Origin: Myxococcales bacterium | Lineage (GTDB): Bacteria > Myxococcota > Polyangia > Nannocystales > Nannocystaceae | Length of the DNA stretch: 64,000 nucleotides | Direction of reading: 5' to 3' | Assembly: GCA_016793465.1 (NCBI GenBank) | Contig: JAEUJW010000039.1 | Coordinates: 62,001-126,000 of the forward strand | Shown: positions 34,046 to 46,661 of the stretch, piece after piece | Layout of the letters: every line of letters starts with the position of its first letter | How positions within the stretch are numbered: the stretch's first letter is position 1 | The notes under the pieces: model-generated | What the model was told of the DNA's origin: nothing | The model's database searches: none | The model's input: the letters and a program-made list of their open reading frames with translations, nothing else | Translations under genes and position numbers: made by a program

Positions 34046-35400
34046 CAGGGCGCGAGCTGCAGGACCTCGCGCTCGAGGTAGCGGTTGAGGAACACGCGGT
34101 CCGGGTCGTGGGCGGCGCGCACGGCCTCGAAGGCGGCCATGTCGGCGCCGTAGTCGGCCTTCAGGCGCTGGGGGTGGTAGAGCATCTTCCCCCAGTGCGG
34201 TCGACCGCCGACCTCGTCGGCCCAGGCGGCGGCGAGGCGGGCGTAGAACTCGTCGCGGCCGGGGGTGCCGATGGCGGTGACGCACTCGATCATGCACATG
34301 ATCGTGTCGGGGTCGCGGTGGTGGGCGGGGCTCATGAGGGCCTCGCTGGCGCGGATGTAGCGGGCGTGGAGCACGAAGTTGACGGGGTAGCGGCCGCGCG
34401 CGCCGTAGTCGCGGACCATGTCGATGCCGATCTGCCAGGCTCGGGCGGCGTTCACCAGCGGGACCGCGTACTCCATGTCGTACATCATCGGGTAGGCCGT
34501 GACGTAGTGGAACTCGAGGGCCGAGGGCTCGACCGTCACGCCCTCGCGGAACTGGAACGACGGGGCGATCTTCATCATCGCCGGGGTCAGGCGCGGGGCG
34601 TGGCGGGCGATCAGCGGGATGAACACGTAGCCGGCGGCGTAGGCGAGGGCCGAGTCGACGCCGGTGCGCACGAGGTCGGCGACGCTCGGCCAGTCGCGCG
34701 GCAGGTCGGTGCGGTCGATGGCCATGAGCCACATGTCGTCGTCGTAGGGGAACCAGTACATCTCGACGTACTCGTAGGTGTTCACGGCGTCGACGATGCC
34801 GCGCAGCATGGTCTCGATCGGGAAGCGCTTCTCCTCGACGGAGACGTTGAAGGCGCGCTCGGCCCGCAGCTGCACGCTGTAGAGCGGGCCGAACGCGCCG
34901 AGGCCGACGGCGGCGGCCGGCCACGCGGGGTCGCCGCGGCGCACGGTCCACAGCTCGCCGTCGGGTCGCACGAAGGTGAGGGCGAGGGCGTCGTCGCTGA
35001 AGGTGCGGACGTCGCGGCCGGTGCCGTGCGAGCCGGTGTTGACGACGCCGCCGATCGAGACGCGCGGGAAGATCGTCGGCGAGATCAGGGTGAGGCCCTG
35101 CTGGCTGGCGATCTTGGTCAGCTCCTTCATCGAGATGCCGGCCTCGACGGTGATCGAGGGCTCGGGGCCGCCGGCGTCGATCGCGAGCACGTTCTTCAGG
35201 TGCGTCAGGGCGATCAGGGTGTCGCCGGTGGGGATGAGCGGGCTCCAGGCGTAGCTGTTGCCGACCGGGCGGATCCTGCCGCGGGTCGCCGCGGCGCGCA
35301 CGGTCGACTGCAGCTCCTCGCAGGTGCGCGGGCGGTGGAGGTTGGCGACGGCGTCCTGGTTGCCGACCCAGTTGTGCCAAAACTGCGGATTTCGAGGCAT
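34045..35400 (-). CDS. FAD-linked oxidoreductase (lactone oxidase / VAO type)
   Basis: A 451-residue enzyme. FAD-binding region about 20-185: RPVGNSYAWSPLIPT, SITVEAGISMKELTKIASQQGLTL, SIGGVVNTGSHGTG. The C-terminal part has GRPHWGKMLY, characteristic of the D-arabinono-1,4-lactone / aldonolactone oxidase group. The usual His that binds FAD covalently (GxGHS) is replaced (VGNSYAW), so FAD is probably non-covalent. Such enzymes oxidise an alcohol using O2 or a dehydrogenase acceptor. It follows lipoxygenase by 18 nt and overlaps P450; it could oxidise a hydroxy-fatty acid, which is inference. Confidence 0.88.
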   Translation of the reverse strand: MPRNPQFWHNWVGNQDAVANLHRPRTCEELQSTVRAAATRGRIRPVGNSYAWSPLIPTGDTLIALTHLKNVLAIDAGGPEPSITVEAGISMKELTKIASQQGLTLISPTIFPRVSIGGVVNTGSHGTGRDVRTFSDDALALTFVRPDGELWTVRRGDPAWPAAAVGLGAFGPLYSVQLRAERAFNVSVEEKRFPIETMLRGIVDAVNTYEYVEMYWFPYDDDMWLMAIDRTDLPRDWPSVADLVRTGVDSALAYAAGYVFIPLIARHAPRLTPAMMKIAPSFQFREGVTVEPSALEFHYVTAYPMMYDMEYAVPLVNAARAWQIGIDMVRDYGARGRYPVNFVLHARYIRASEALMSPAHHRDPDTIMCMIECVTAIGTPGRDEFYARLAAAWADEVGGRPHWGKMLYHPQRLKADYGADMAAFEAVRAAHDPDRVFLNRYLEREVLQLAP

Positions 35401-35418
35401 GGTGGTCGCTCGCGGGGG

Positions 35419-37320
35419 TCAGATGTTGATGCTGTTGGGGATGTTGCTCGGCAGCAGGTACACGTAGGGGCGCGCGCGGGCGGCGGGGTCGTTGTTGTCG
35501 CGCTCGATGTCCTGCTGGACGCGCCCGAGGTCGCGGTCGAACGCGGCGATGGCCTCGGGCACGCCGGGGACCTTCGACCTGCCGAGGCGGTAGCGGCTGT
35601 AGTCGCCGAAGCGGTCGTAGCGGTAGTTGCCGATCTGGTCGGTCTGGAACTGGACGATCGCGTGGTGCTCGGGCGGCAGGGTGGCGAGCGTGCGGTCGGG
35701 GCGGACCGGCTGGTCGCCGATCGGCGGCGGCTGGTAGGCGGCGCCGGGCGAGGCGGGCACGTAGGTGAAGTACTCGAGCTGGGGGTAGTGCACGGCGGCG
35801 TGCTGCGGGCCGCAGGTGAACACGAACTCGGCCACGATCTCGACCAGCTCGTCGACGGTGGCGAGGCGGGGGCCGGCGAGCAGGCCGCGCACGTTGCCGC
35901 GGGCGGGGTCGACGAGCTCGTCGACGAACGCCTGCAGGTACGCGTCGCTGACGACGTCGACGTCGGACCTGTAGAAGATGCGGAGGTAGCGGTCGACGAA
36001 CGCGAAGGTGACGGCCCACAGGCGGCGGGCGTCCTCGCGGTAGGGGTAGCGGCCGGGGTAGGTGTCCATGCCGCGGGCCTGCAGGTCGCGCTCGAGCGCG
36101 AGCTCGCGGAAGCTCCAGCGCGCGTGGGTGTCGATCATGATCTGCCGCGTCTCCTGCAGGGTGCCGGCGTAGATCGTCGAGAAGATCTTGCCGGGCACGG
36201 TGATCAGCGGGATCGTGGTCTGGTTGACGGCGAGCGTGAAGCGGATGTGCGGCTCGGCGAGCAGGTAGAGCGGGTGGTCGGGCGGCAGCTGGCGCGGCAC
36301 GGCCAGCGCGAACGGCTCGATCAGCCAGTGCGTGCGGCCGACGTGGGTGCTGTTGACCTGGATGTTCTGGTCGGCGCACTGCACGAGCGTGCGGGCCAGG
36401 GGCCAGCGCTCGCTCATGTCGGGGGTGACGAGCGCCGGCGGCACGGCGACCGCGGGGCGGCGAAAGTCGGGCTGGTCCCAGGTGACGGCGTCGGGCTGGT
36501 CGAGCTGGATCGCCACCGGCACGAGGTCGGAGCCGCGCAGGCGCCCGGGGCCGTACCACAGCAGCAGGATCGGCGCGGGCAGGTAGGTCTCGCGCCAGCG
36601 CGAGTCGCGTCGGGCCCGCGGGCGCAGGCTGGCCTGCAGCAGCTCGTAGTCGCAGGCGTAGACGTTGCCGGCGGCGAGCTCGGCGTCGAGGTCGTGGCCG
36701 GTGGCGGCGGCGAACTGCGCCGGCGTGTAGGCGGGCAGCTTGCGCGTGACCCAGTCGCGGTCGGGCACGCGGGCGATCTGCACCGGGTTGGGGCCGTCGA
36801 GGCGCTGGCTGGCGAACGCGGCGTCCTCGAAGTAGTCGTGCACGGGCGGGGGCACCGGCAGGTCGCCGCACGGCAGCACGCCGTCGTAGATCTGGCGGTA
36901 GGCGGCGAAGCGGTCGTAGGTGCCGCGGAGGCGCTGCCAGGCGAAGCGCGCGCGGCTGGCGAGCACGTGGCCGAGCACCGGCAGCAGCACCGGCATGTAG
37001 CGGGCGGCCCAGCGCAGGTCGTAGTTGGCGGTCAGCGGCACGCGGGCGGCCAGGGCGATGGGGGCGACCGGGTTGTCCGCGGGCGCGGCGTAGCGGTAGC
37101 GGCGGCGCTCGAGCGCCAGCCAGGCGTCGTGCGGCGAGCGCGAGCCGGCGGGGTAGCGGTTCATGTCCTCGAGGACAGGTGGGTCGTCGTCCGGGGCCGA
37201 CGGGTGGAGCCGGGCGATCGGGGTCGCGATCGCGGCGGCGACGGAGCCCGGCAGGACCGCGGTGAAGAACCCGTGGTCGGTGAGCAGGTTGGTCTGATCG
37301 CGGCGGTTGTCGTAGGCCAT
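35419..37320 (-). CDS. Lipoxygenase
   Basis: A 633-residue iron lipoxygenase without the N-terminal PLAT domain, the usual bacterial size. Iron ligands complete: His326 and His331 (STHVGRTHWLIEP), His507 and His511 (CGPQHAAVHYPQLEYF), and the C-terminal Ile633 (NSINI). His at the fourth position resembles mammalian 15-lipoxygenase, not the plant Asn. It inserts O2 into polyunsaturated fatty acids to give hydroperoxides. No signal peptide seen. A palindrome copy (37164-37180) encodes residues near VLEDM. Follows the regulatory kinase by 7 nt and precedes the flavoenzyme and P450. Confidence 0.95.
   Translation of the reverse strand: MAYDNRRDQTNLLTDHGFFTAVLPGSVAAAIATPIARLHPSAPDDDPPVLEDMNRYPAGSRSPHDAWLALERRRYRYAAPADNPVAPIALAARVPLTANYDLRWAARYMPVLLPVLGHVLASRARFAWQRLRGTYDRFAAYRQIYDGVLPCGDLPVPPPVHDYFEDAAFASQRLDGPNPVQIARVPDRDWVTRKLPAYTPAQFAAATGHDLDAELAAGNVYACDYELLQASLRPRARRDSRWRETYLPAPILLLWYGPGRLRGSDLVPVAIQLDQPDAVTWDQPDFRRPAVAVPPALVTPDMSERWPLARTLVQCADQNIQVNSTHVGRTHWLIEPFALAVPRQLPPDHPLYLLAEPHIRFTLAVNQTTIPLITVPGKIFSTIYAGTLQETRQIMIDTHARWSFRELALERDLQARGMDTYPGRYPYREDARRLWAVTFAFVDRYLRIFYRSDVDVVSDAYLQAFVDELVDPARGNVRGLLAGPRLATVDELVEIVAEFVFTCGPQHAAVHYPQLEYFTYVPASPGAAYQPPPIGDQPVRPDRTLATLPPEHHAIVQFQTDQIGNYRYDRFGDYSRYRLGRSKVPGVPEAIAAFDRDLGRVQQDIERDNNDPAARARPYVYLLPSNIPNSINI
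37164..37180. repeat. Palindrome copy in the lipoxygenase gene
   Basis: TGTCCTCGAGGACAGGT, near-perfect arms, in frame near residues 47-52 of lipoxygenase (VLEDM), in the region before the conserved core. Confidence 0.7.
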
Positions 37321-37327
37321 GACGCTC

Positions 37328-41107
<3,780 letters not shown>

Positions 41108-41348
41108 TTAAGCGGGCACGGTAGCCCGGGTGCGTTCGGGCTGTAAAGGCGGACGCTCGGGCAGGATCGAACGCGCTCCCGGGCGCCATGGGGGCGGATG
41201 GCGGGCGGCGCCGACGGACGTGGGGGGCCCGCGGCGCCGGTCCGGGGCCGGCGCTCGCCGCGAGTCGTCGCGGCGCGCCCGGCGAACGATGCGCGCGCCC
41301 TCGGGGATCGCGTTGCCGGCAGGTCGGCGGCGAACTCGGGCGGACAGC
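41108..41348. other. Intergenic region upstream of the kinase operon
   Basis: 241 nt of GC-rich sequence. The only element I can name is the TACCGT box at 41118-41123 for the leftward kinase operon. No gene or repeat copy seen. Confidence 0.5.
41118..41123 (-). promoter_or_regulatory. -10 box TACCGT of the kinase-lipoxygenase operon
   Basis: On the minus strand CTACCGT ends 10 nt before the ATG (complement 41105-41107). Only promoter candidate for the four-gene operon that ends at 32594. Confidence 0.45.
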
Positions 41349-42920
41349 TCAGCCGTGGAGCTCGCGGAGCAGCTGCTGGCAGCGCAGGCGGCGTTGCTGG
41401 TCGGCGTCGGGGTGGACGAGGTAGGCCTGCAGCAGGGCGCGGGCCTCGGCGCGGCCGCGCGGGTCGTCGGAGCCGGCGAGCAGGCTGCCGAGGTTGAACT
41501 GCAGCTCGGGCGGGTAGGTGGTCGGCGGGTCGCGCGGGTCGAGGCCGCGGGCGGCCGCGGCGGCGCGGTAGGCCGCCTCGGCGCCGACGCGATCGTGGAG
41601 GCGGACGCGGGCGACGCCGAGGCCGAGGCCGGCCGTGTAGCGGTCGCGCGCGGCGGGGGCCTCGGCGGCGGCGACGGCGTAGAGCTCGGCGGCGGACGGG
41701 TCGTTGCCGGCGGCCAGCTCGACGCCGGCCCAGCGCAGGCGGGTGGCGATGTCGTCGGGCGCGAGCTCGAGGGCGAGGGCGAAGCGGCGGCGGGCCTCGC
41801 CGGGGTCGCCCGCCAGCAGGGCGACGCGGGCGCAGGTCGAGGCGAGCACGGCGGCGCCGAGGCGCTCGGCGGCGGCGGGGTCGGGCGCGGGGCTGGCCTG
41901 CGGGACAGGTGAGGGTGGGCTGGCCCTCGGGGCAGGTGAGGATGGGCTGGCCTGCGGGACAGGTGAGGATGGGCTGGCTCTCGGGACAGGTGAGGGTGGG
42001 CTGGCCTGCGGGACAGGTGAGGATGGGCTGGCCCTCGGGACAGGTGAGGGTGGTCTGGCCTGCGGGACAGGTGAGGCGAGCGCGGTGAGGCTGGCCTGCG
42101 GGACAGGTGAGGCGAGCGCGGTGAGGCTGGCCTGCGGGACAGGTGAGGTGGTCGCGGGGCTGGCCTGCGGGACAGGTGAGGCGAGCGCGGTGAGGCTGGC
42201 CCGTGGGACAGGTGAGGCGAGCGCGGCGGGGCTGGACTGCGGGACAGGTGAGGCGGTGCTCGGGTCGGGCGTGACGGCCGAGGGCGGGCGGGGCCTCGGG
42301 ACGCCGCTCGCGGCGCTGTCCTGGGGGACGGGGTCGCGCGGCGGGGGGCGCGTGGGCAGGCGGTCGCGGCACACGGCGGCGGCGAGGGTGAGGCGCTCGG
42401 GCTCGCTGGCGGTCACGGCGAGGGCGTGGCGCAGGGCGACGCCGAGGGCGTGGGGGTCGTCGGGGGCGCGGGCGAGGGCGGCCTGGAAGTTCTCGCGGGC
42501 CTGGGCGAGCTCGCGGACCTCGCCGCGGCGCTCGTAGGCGTCGATGGCGAGCAGGGCCAGGCCGACCGGGCGGGCCGGGCTGCCCGGGTCGAGCGCGACG
42601 AGGGCGGCGCGGGCGACGTCGGGGGCGCCCTCGGCGATCGCCAGGCTGGCGAGCGCGTGGGCCCACTGCGGGCGGGGGTCCCGGCCCATGCCGTCGGCGT
42701 AGACGGCGAGGGCGCGGGCCCCGTCGCCGCAGCGCAGCAGCGCGGCCACGCGGGCGCGGGCGGCCGGGAAGTCGGCCGGCGCGGGGGCGTCGGCGCAGGG
42801 GTCGGCGGCGGCGACCGGCGGCGCGGGCGCGGGCGTCGGGGCCGGCGCGGGCGCGACGGACGGGGCGGGGCGGCAGGCGAGCAGGCAGGCTGCCCCGAGG
42901 GACAGGAGGACGGCGTGCAC
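41349..42920 (-). CDS. TPR lipoprotein with repeat-derived Pro-rich insert
   Basis: About 523 residues from GTG 42920. Lipobox LLAC, then a Pro/Ala stalk, TPR-like helices (about 50-170), a long Pro/Ser/Val/Gln/Ala insert made of SPVPQAS and SPVPRAS units (encoded by the 12-copy array at 41893-42253), and a second TPR-like region with RRRFALALELAPDD and QFNLGSLLAGSDDPRGRAEARALL. Likely an outer-membrane scaffold split by the insert. The start is doubtful: in-frame ATGs at 43052 and 43184 exist, but the DNA between is rich in palindromes and has weaker third-position GC, so I prefer 42920. Confidence 0.65.
   Translation of the reverse strand: MHAVLLSLGAACLLACRPAPSVAPAPAPTPAPAPPVAAADPCADAPAPADFPAARARVAALLRCGDGARALAVYADGMGRDPRPQWAHALASLAIAEGAPDVARAALVALDPGSPARPVGLALLAIDAYERRGEVRELAQARENFQAALARAPDDPHALGVALRHALAVTASEPERLTLAAAVCRDRLPTRPPPRDPVPQDSAASGVPRPRPPSAVTPDPSTASPVPQSSPAALASPVPRASLTALASPVPQASPATTSPVPQASLTALASPVPQASLTALASPVPQARPPSPVPRASPSSPVPQASPPSPVPRASPSSPVPQASPSSPAPRASPPSPVPQASPAPDPAAAERLGAAVLASTCARVALLAGDPGEARRRFALALELAPDDIATRLRWAGVELAAGNDPSAAELYAVAAAEAPAARDRYTAGLGLGVARVRLHDRVGAEAAYRAAAAARGLDPRDPPTTYPPELQFNLGSLLAGSDDPRGRAEARALLQAYLVHPDADQQRRLRCQQLLRELHG
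41893..42253. repeat. Palindrome array B: twelve copies, coding
   Basis: Twelve copies of CTGGCCTGCGGGACAGGTGA (with CTC, CCG and similar variants) start at 41893, 41920, 41947, 41974, 42001, 42028, 42055, 42091, 42127, 42160, 42196 and 42232. The first six steps are exactly 27 nt, the others 36, 36, 33, 36 and 36. Every spacing is a multiple of three, so the host gene stays open; two sub-blocks with different spacers show two rounds of amplification. Confidence 0.93.
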
Positions 42921-43209
42921 GGACGGCGCGAGGCGCAGGCGGGTCGCGGGCGCTGGGGCTGTCCCGGGGGACAGGTGAGTCGCGCGCGGGGGCCGGCCGG
43001 CGGTTGTCCCCGGGGACAGATCGGACGCGCACGGGGGCCGGCCGGCGGGCATGACGAGAGACAGGAGGTTCGCACACGTGGCCCGATCGCCGGGCGGTGC
43101 GGGGGACAGGCGAGCCGCGCGCGCGAGCCGGTCGGCGGATGCGGTGGCTGTCCTTCGGGACAGGTGGTGGGAGGCTGGGGGCATGCGCGTGGCTGTCCGG
43201 AGGGACAGG
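42889..43209. repeat. Cluster of dispersed palindromes upstream of the TPR lipoprotein
   Basis: Six copies in about 320 nt: 42889-42906 (within the signal peptide), 42958-42976, 43004-43019, 43098-43106 (half), 43148-43164 (CTGTCC-TTCG-GGACAGG) and 43193-43209 (CTGTCC-GGAG-GGACAGG). They differ in loop and flank, so they are dispersed copies rather than one tandem block. Most of the interval 42921-43259 is otherwise empty of genes. Confidence 0.85.
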
Positions 43210-43242
43210 TGTCGAGGCGCGGGGTCGCCTCGGGCGGTGTTT

Positions 43243-43260
43243 ATCGAATGATTAAATTAT
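43243..43260 (-). promoter_or_regulatory. AT-rich patch, candidate promoter
   Basis: Eighteen nt that are nearly all A/T, very unusual in this DNA, directly after the CobA-HemD stop. On the minus strand it includes TAATTT and TAATCAT, suitable -10 hexamers for the TPR lipoprotein transcript. It may also help end the upstream transcript. Confidence 0.35.
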
Positions 43261-44819
43261 CAGGGGCGGCCGAGGGTGGTGAGCACGGCGGCGAGCATGG
43301 CCTGGTCGGTCAGGTCGTCGGCGACGGCGTCGACGCGGATGTCGAGGGCGCGCACGGCCGCGGCGGTGACGGGGCCGAGGGCGAGGACCTTGGCGCGGGC
43401 GAGCAGCTCGCGGGCGGCCGCCTCGCCGTGGGCCTCGCCGAGGGTCTCGACGAAGTGGCGGGCGGTCTTGCCGCTGGCGAGGCACACGGCGTCGCAGCCC
43501 TCGCCGCCCTGCTCGGGCGGGAGCAGCGAGCGGACCAGCAGGGCCGGCACGCGCGGGCGGACCACGCGGTAGCCGACCACCAGCGCGTAGGTGCCGCCGG
43601 CGGCGTGGATGGCCTCGCCGACGAGGTCGCGGCCCTCGTCGGCGCGCACGTGCAGCCAGCGCCGATTGAGGATGTTGCGCGCGCGCAGCTCGTGCACGAG
43701 GCCCTCGGAGCGGGCGGCGGTCGGGACGATGTCGGCCCGGATCCCGCGCTCCCAGCAGGCGTTGGCGGTGCCGGTGCCGATGGCGGCGACGCACTTGCCG
43801 TGGAGGATGCGGACGTCGACCCCGACGCCGGCGAGCGCGTCGAACCACGCGCGCACGCCGTTGGGGCTCGAGAGGATCACGCCGTCGTAGTCCTCGGGGC
43901 TGCGGGCGGCGCGGGTGAGGGCGTCGAGGTCGTGCGGCGGGGCGATCGCCAGGCAGGGGAAGTGGACCGCGTCGGCGCCCTGGGCGGCCAGCAGATTCAA
44001 TAATTCGCCGGCGTGGTCGGCGGCGCGGGTGACGACCACGCGGCGGCCGAACAGCGGGCGGCGCTCGTACCACTGGATCGCGCCGCGCAGGTCGACCACG
44101 CTGCCGACGATCATGACGGCGGGCGGGCGCAGGCCCTCGGCGTCGGCGCGGTCGGCCAGCTGGGCCAGAGGGGCGACGATCGTGCGCATGATCCCGCGCG
44201 TGCCCCAGCGGACCAGCGCGGCCGGGGTCGCGGGGTCGCGGCCGGCGGCGATCAGGCGCTCGGCGTTGTCGCGGCAGTTGCGGACCGACATCATGAGCAC
44301 GAGCGTGCCTGTCCCGCGGGCCAGGTGCTGCCAGTCGACGCCGCGGCCGCCCTTCTCGTAGGCCTCGTAGCCGGACACCAGCGTGACGCTCGGGGTGTGG
44401 TCGCGGTGGGTGACGGGGATGCCGGCGGCCTCGGGCGCGGCGATGGCGGCGCTGACCCCGGGCACGAACTCGTAGTCGATGCCGGCGTCGCGCAGGACCT
44501 GGGCCTCCTCGCCGCCGCGGCCGAACACCATGGGGTCGCCGCCCTTCAGCCGGACCACGCGCAGGCCGGCGCGGGCCTTGTCGACGATCACGGCGTGGAT
44601 CTCGTCCTGGCTGGCGACGGCGTCGCCGTGGGTCTCGGCGTGCGGGCTCTGGCTGCGCTGGTACACGTGCACGTCGGGGCGGCAGTGCATGAGCAGCGCG
44701 GGGTTGACGAGGTAGTCGGCGACCACGACGTCGGCGCGGGCGAGGCGGTCGCGCCCGGCGAGGGTCAACAGTTCGGGGTCCCACGGACCCGCGCCGACGA
44801 TGGAGACGAATCCGGCCAC
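43260..44819 (-). CDS. cobA-hemD: Uroporphyrinogen-III C-methyltransferase / synthase fusion
   Basis: A 519-residue fusion. Residues 1-250 are SUMT (CobA): VSIVGAGPWDPELLTLAGRDRL, the YLVNPALL stretch, RLKGGDPMVFGRGGEE, VPGVSAAIAAPEAAGIPVTHR. Residues about 260-519 are uroporphyrinogen-III synthase (HemD), with GRRVVVTRAADHAGELLNLL, VILSSPNGVRAWFDAL and CLASGKTARHF. HemD closes the tetrapyrrole ring; CobA then methylates it with S-adenosylmethionine to precorrin-2, for siroheme or B12. GTG 44819 gives the normal SUMT N-terminus. No other tetrapyrrole genes are nearby; the divergent neighbour is MnmG. Confidence 0.93.
   Translation of the reverse strand: MAGFVSIVGAGPWDPELLTLAGRDRLARADVVVADYLVNPALLMHCRPDVHVYQRSQSPHAETHGDAVASQDEIHAVIVDKARAGLRVVRLKGGDPMVFGRGGEEAQVLRDAGIDYEFVPGVSAAIAAPEAAGIPVTHRDHTPSVTLVSGYEAYEKGGRGVDWQHLARGTGTLVLMMSVRNCRDNAERLIAAGRDPATPAALVRWGTRGIMRTIVAPLAQLADRADAEGLRPPAVMIVGSVVDLRGAIQWYERRPLFGRRVVVTRAADHAGELLNLLAAQGADAVHFPCLAIAPPHDLDALTRAARSPEDYDGVILSSPNGVRAWFDALAGVGVDVRILHGKCVAAIGTGTANACWERGIRADIVPTAARSEGLVHELRARNILNRRWLHVRADEGRDLVGEAIHAAGGTYALVVGYRVVRPRVPALLVRSLLPPEQGGEGCDAVCLASGKTARHFVETLGEAHGEAAARELLARAKVLALGPVTAAAVRALDIRVDAVADDLTDQAMLAAVLTTLGRP
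44307..44326. repeat. Palindrome-like copy in cobA-hemD
   Basis: GCCTGTCCCGCGGGCCAGGT within the methyltransferase part (residues around LARGTGTL). The right arm has GGCC instead of GGAC, the same asymmetric change as in arrays B and C but on the other arm. Confidence 0.55.
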
Positions 44820-44854
44820 GGCCTGGAGTTTTAACAAAGCCGGCGGGTCTTTGG

Positions 44855-44860
44855 TATGGT
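44855..44860 (+). promoter_or_regulatory. -10 box TATGGT of mnmG
   Basis: GGTATGGT ends 10 nt before ATG 44871. The ATG inside the box (44856) cannot be the start if this is the -10, which fixes the start at 44871. Confidence 0.5.
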
Positions 44861-44870
44861 GCGCGCCGCC

Positions 44871-46661
44871 ATGACGAGGACAGCGACGGTGGTGGTGGTC
44901 GGGGCGGGCCACGCGGGGCTCGAGGCGGCGTTCGCGGCGGCCCGCGTCGGCGCGCGCGTGCAGGTGGTGACCGGGCGCGTCGACACGATCGGGCAGACGC
45001 CGTGCAACCCGAGCGTCGGCGGGGTCGCGAAGGGCCACCTGGTCAAGGAGATCGAGGCGCTCGGCGGGTTCATGGGGCGGGCGGCCGACGCCTGCGCGAT
45101 CCACGGGCGGATCCTCAACCGCAGCAAGGGGCCGGCGGTCCGCGCGACCCGCGTGCAGGTCGACAAGGCGCGCTACGGGGCCTACGCCCGGGCGGCGCTC
45201 ACGACGCCGGAGGGCCGGCTTCGCCACGGCGGGGGCGGCACGATCGCGGTGGTCGAGGGGCTGGTCGCGCGCGTGCGCGTGGCCGGGGGCCGCGCCGTCG
45301 GGGTGGAGCTGGCCGACGGGTCCTGTCTCGAAGGCCAGGCGGTGGTCGTGACCACGGGCACGTTCCTCGGCGGGGTGCTGCACACCGGGGCCGCGCGCAC
45401 GCCGGGCGGGCGCGTCGACGAGGCGCCGGCGCTGGCGCTGTCGCACGACCTGCGGGCGCTGGGCTTCGCGCTGCGGCGCCTGAAGACGGGCACGCCGGCG
45501 CGGCTCGACGGGCGCACGATCGACTACGACAGCCCGGGCGTCGAGCTGCAGCCGGGGGAGGAGCCGCTGCCGCGGTTCGTCTCGCCCGACGACGATCCGC
45601 CGGCGATCCTGCCGCAGGTGCCGTGCCACCTGACGTGGACGACCGGGGCCACGCACGAGCTGGTGCGCGCGCACCTGCAAGAGTCGCCGATGTACTCGGG
45701 GGCGATCACCGGACGCGGGCCGCGCTACTGCCCGTCGCTCGAGGACAAGGTGGTGCGCTTCGCCCAGCGCGAGCGCCACCAGGTGTTCCTCGAGCCGGAG
45801 GGGCTGGACACGCACAGCGTGTACCCCAACGGGGTGTCGACGAGCCTGCCGGCGGCGGTGCAGGCGGCCTTCCTCGCGACCATCCCGGGGCTCGAGCGGG
45901 CGGTGATGCTGCGCCCGGGCTACGCGGTCGAGTACGACGCCGTCGACGCGCGGGCGCTCGGGCACACGCTGGCCAGCAAGGACGTCGCGGGGCTGTACTT
46001 CGCGGGCCAGATCAACGGCACGTCGGGCTACGAGGAGGCGGGCGCGCAGGGGCTGATCGCGGGGGCCAACGCGGCGCTGGCGGCCCTCGGGCGCGCGCCG
46101 CTGGTGATCGGGCGCGAGCAGGGCTACCTCGGGGTGCTGATCGACGACCTCGTCACCCAGGGCTGCGACGAGCCGTACCGCATGTTCACGGCGCGCGCGG
46201 AGTACCGCATGCTGCTGCGCGAGGACAACGCCGACGCGCGGCTCAGCGACCTGGCCTTTCGGGCAGGTCTGATCGATGAGCAGCGGCACGCGCGGGCGAC
46301 GGCGCGGGCCGAGGCGGTGGCGGCGCTCGTGCGGCGCAAGCGGGGCGACCCGGAGGCGCCGGCGTGGCTGCGCGAGAAGGCCGAGGCGGAGGCGTGCTAC
46401 GCCGGCTACATCGTGCGTCAGCAGCGGGAGATCGACCGCCTGCGCGGCGAGGCGGCCGACATCCCGATCGATCCGGACACCGACTACAGGGCGCTCGGCG
46501 GGCTCACGACCGAGGCGGCCGAGCGGCTGGCCCGGGTGCGCCCGACCAGCACGGGGCAGGTGGCGCGCATCCCCGGCATCACCCCGGCGGCGCTGATGTG
46601 CGTGTGGGCCCACGCGCGCGCGGCCCGGCGGCGCGCGAGCGAGGCGCAGGAGCAGGCATGA
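44871..46661 (+). CDS. mnmG: tRNA uridine 5-carboxymethylaminomethyl modification enzyme MnmG
   Basis: A 596-residue flavoprotein that, with MnmE, modifies the wobble uridine of certain tRNAs. FAD site [21 protein letters not shown], then [82 protein letters not shown], and C-terminal [28 protein letters not shown], all classic. Slightly shorter than the E. coli protein. Two repeat-like stretches fall inside (45322-45339 and 46249-46268), using codons such as TGT and GAA that are rare here. The stop overlaps the thioesterase start (ATGA). Confidence 0.97.
   Translation: MTRTATVVVVGAGHAGLEAAFAAARVGARVQVVTGRVDTIGQTPCNPSVGGVAKGHLVKEIEALGGFMGRAADACAIHGRILNRSKGPAVRATRVQVDKARYGAYARAALTTPEGRLRHGGGGTIAVVEGLVARVRVAGGRAVGVELADGSCLEGQAVVVTTGTFLGGVLHTGAARTPGGRVDEAPALALSHDLRALGFALRRLKTGTPARLDGRTIDYDSPGVELQPGEEPLPRFVSPDDDPPAILPQVPCHLTWTTGATHELVRAHLQESPMYSGAITGRGPRYCPSLEDKVVRFAQRERHQVFLEPEGLDTHSVYPNGVSTSLPAAVQAAFLATIPGLERAVMLRPGYAVEYDAVDARALGHTLASKDVAGLYFAGQINGTSGYEEAGAQGLIAGANAALAALGRAPLVIGREQGYLGVLIDDLVTQGCDEPYRMFTARAEYRMLLREDNADARLSDLAFRAGLIDEQRHARATARAEAVAALVRRKRGDPEAPAWLREKAEAEACYAGYIVRQQREIDRLRGEAADIPIDPDTDYRALGGLTTEAAERLARVRPTSTGQVARIPGITPAALMCVWAHARAARRRASEAQEQA

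Noticed and set aside
44871..46661. MnmG and its neighbourhood as the replication origin region (mnmG is near oriC in many bacteria)
   Set aside because: No dnaA, dnaN, parAB, rsmG or DnaA-box cluster is found nearby; the partner here is a thioesterase.
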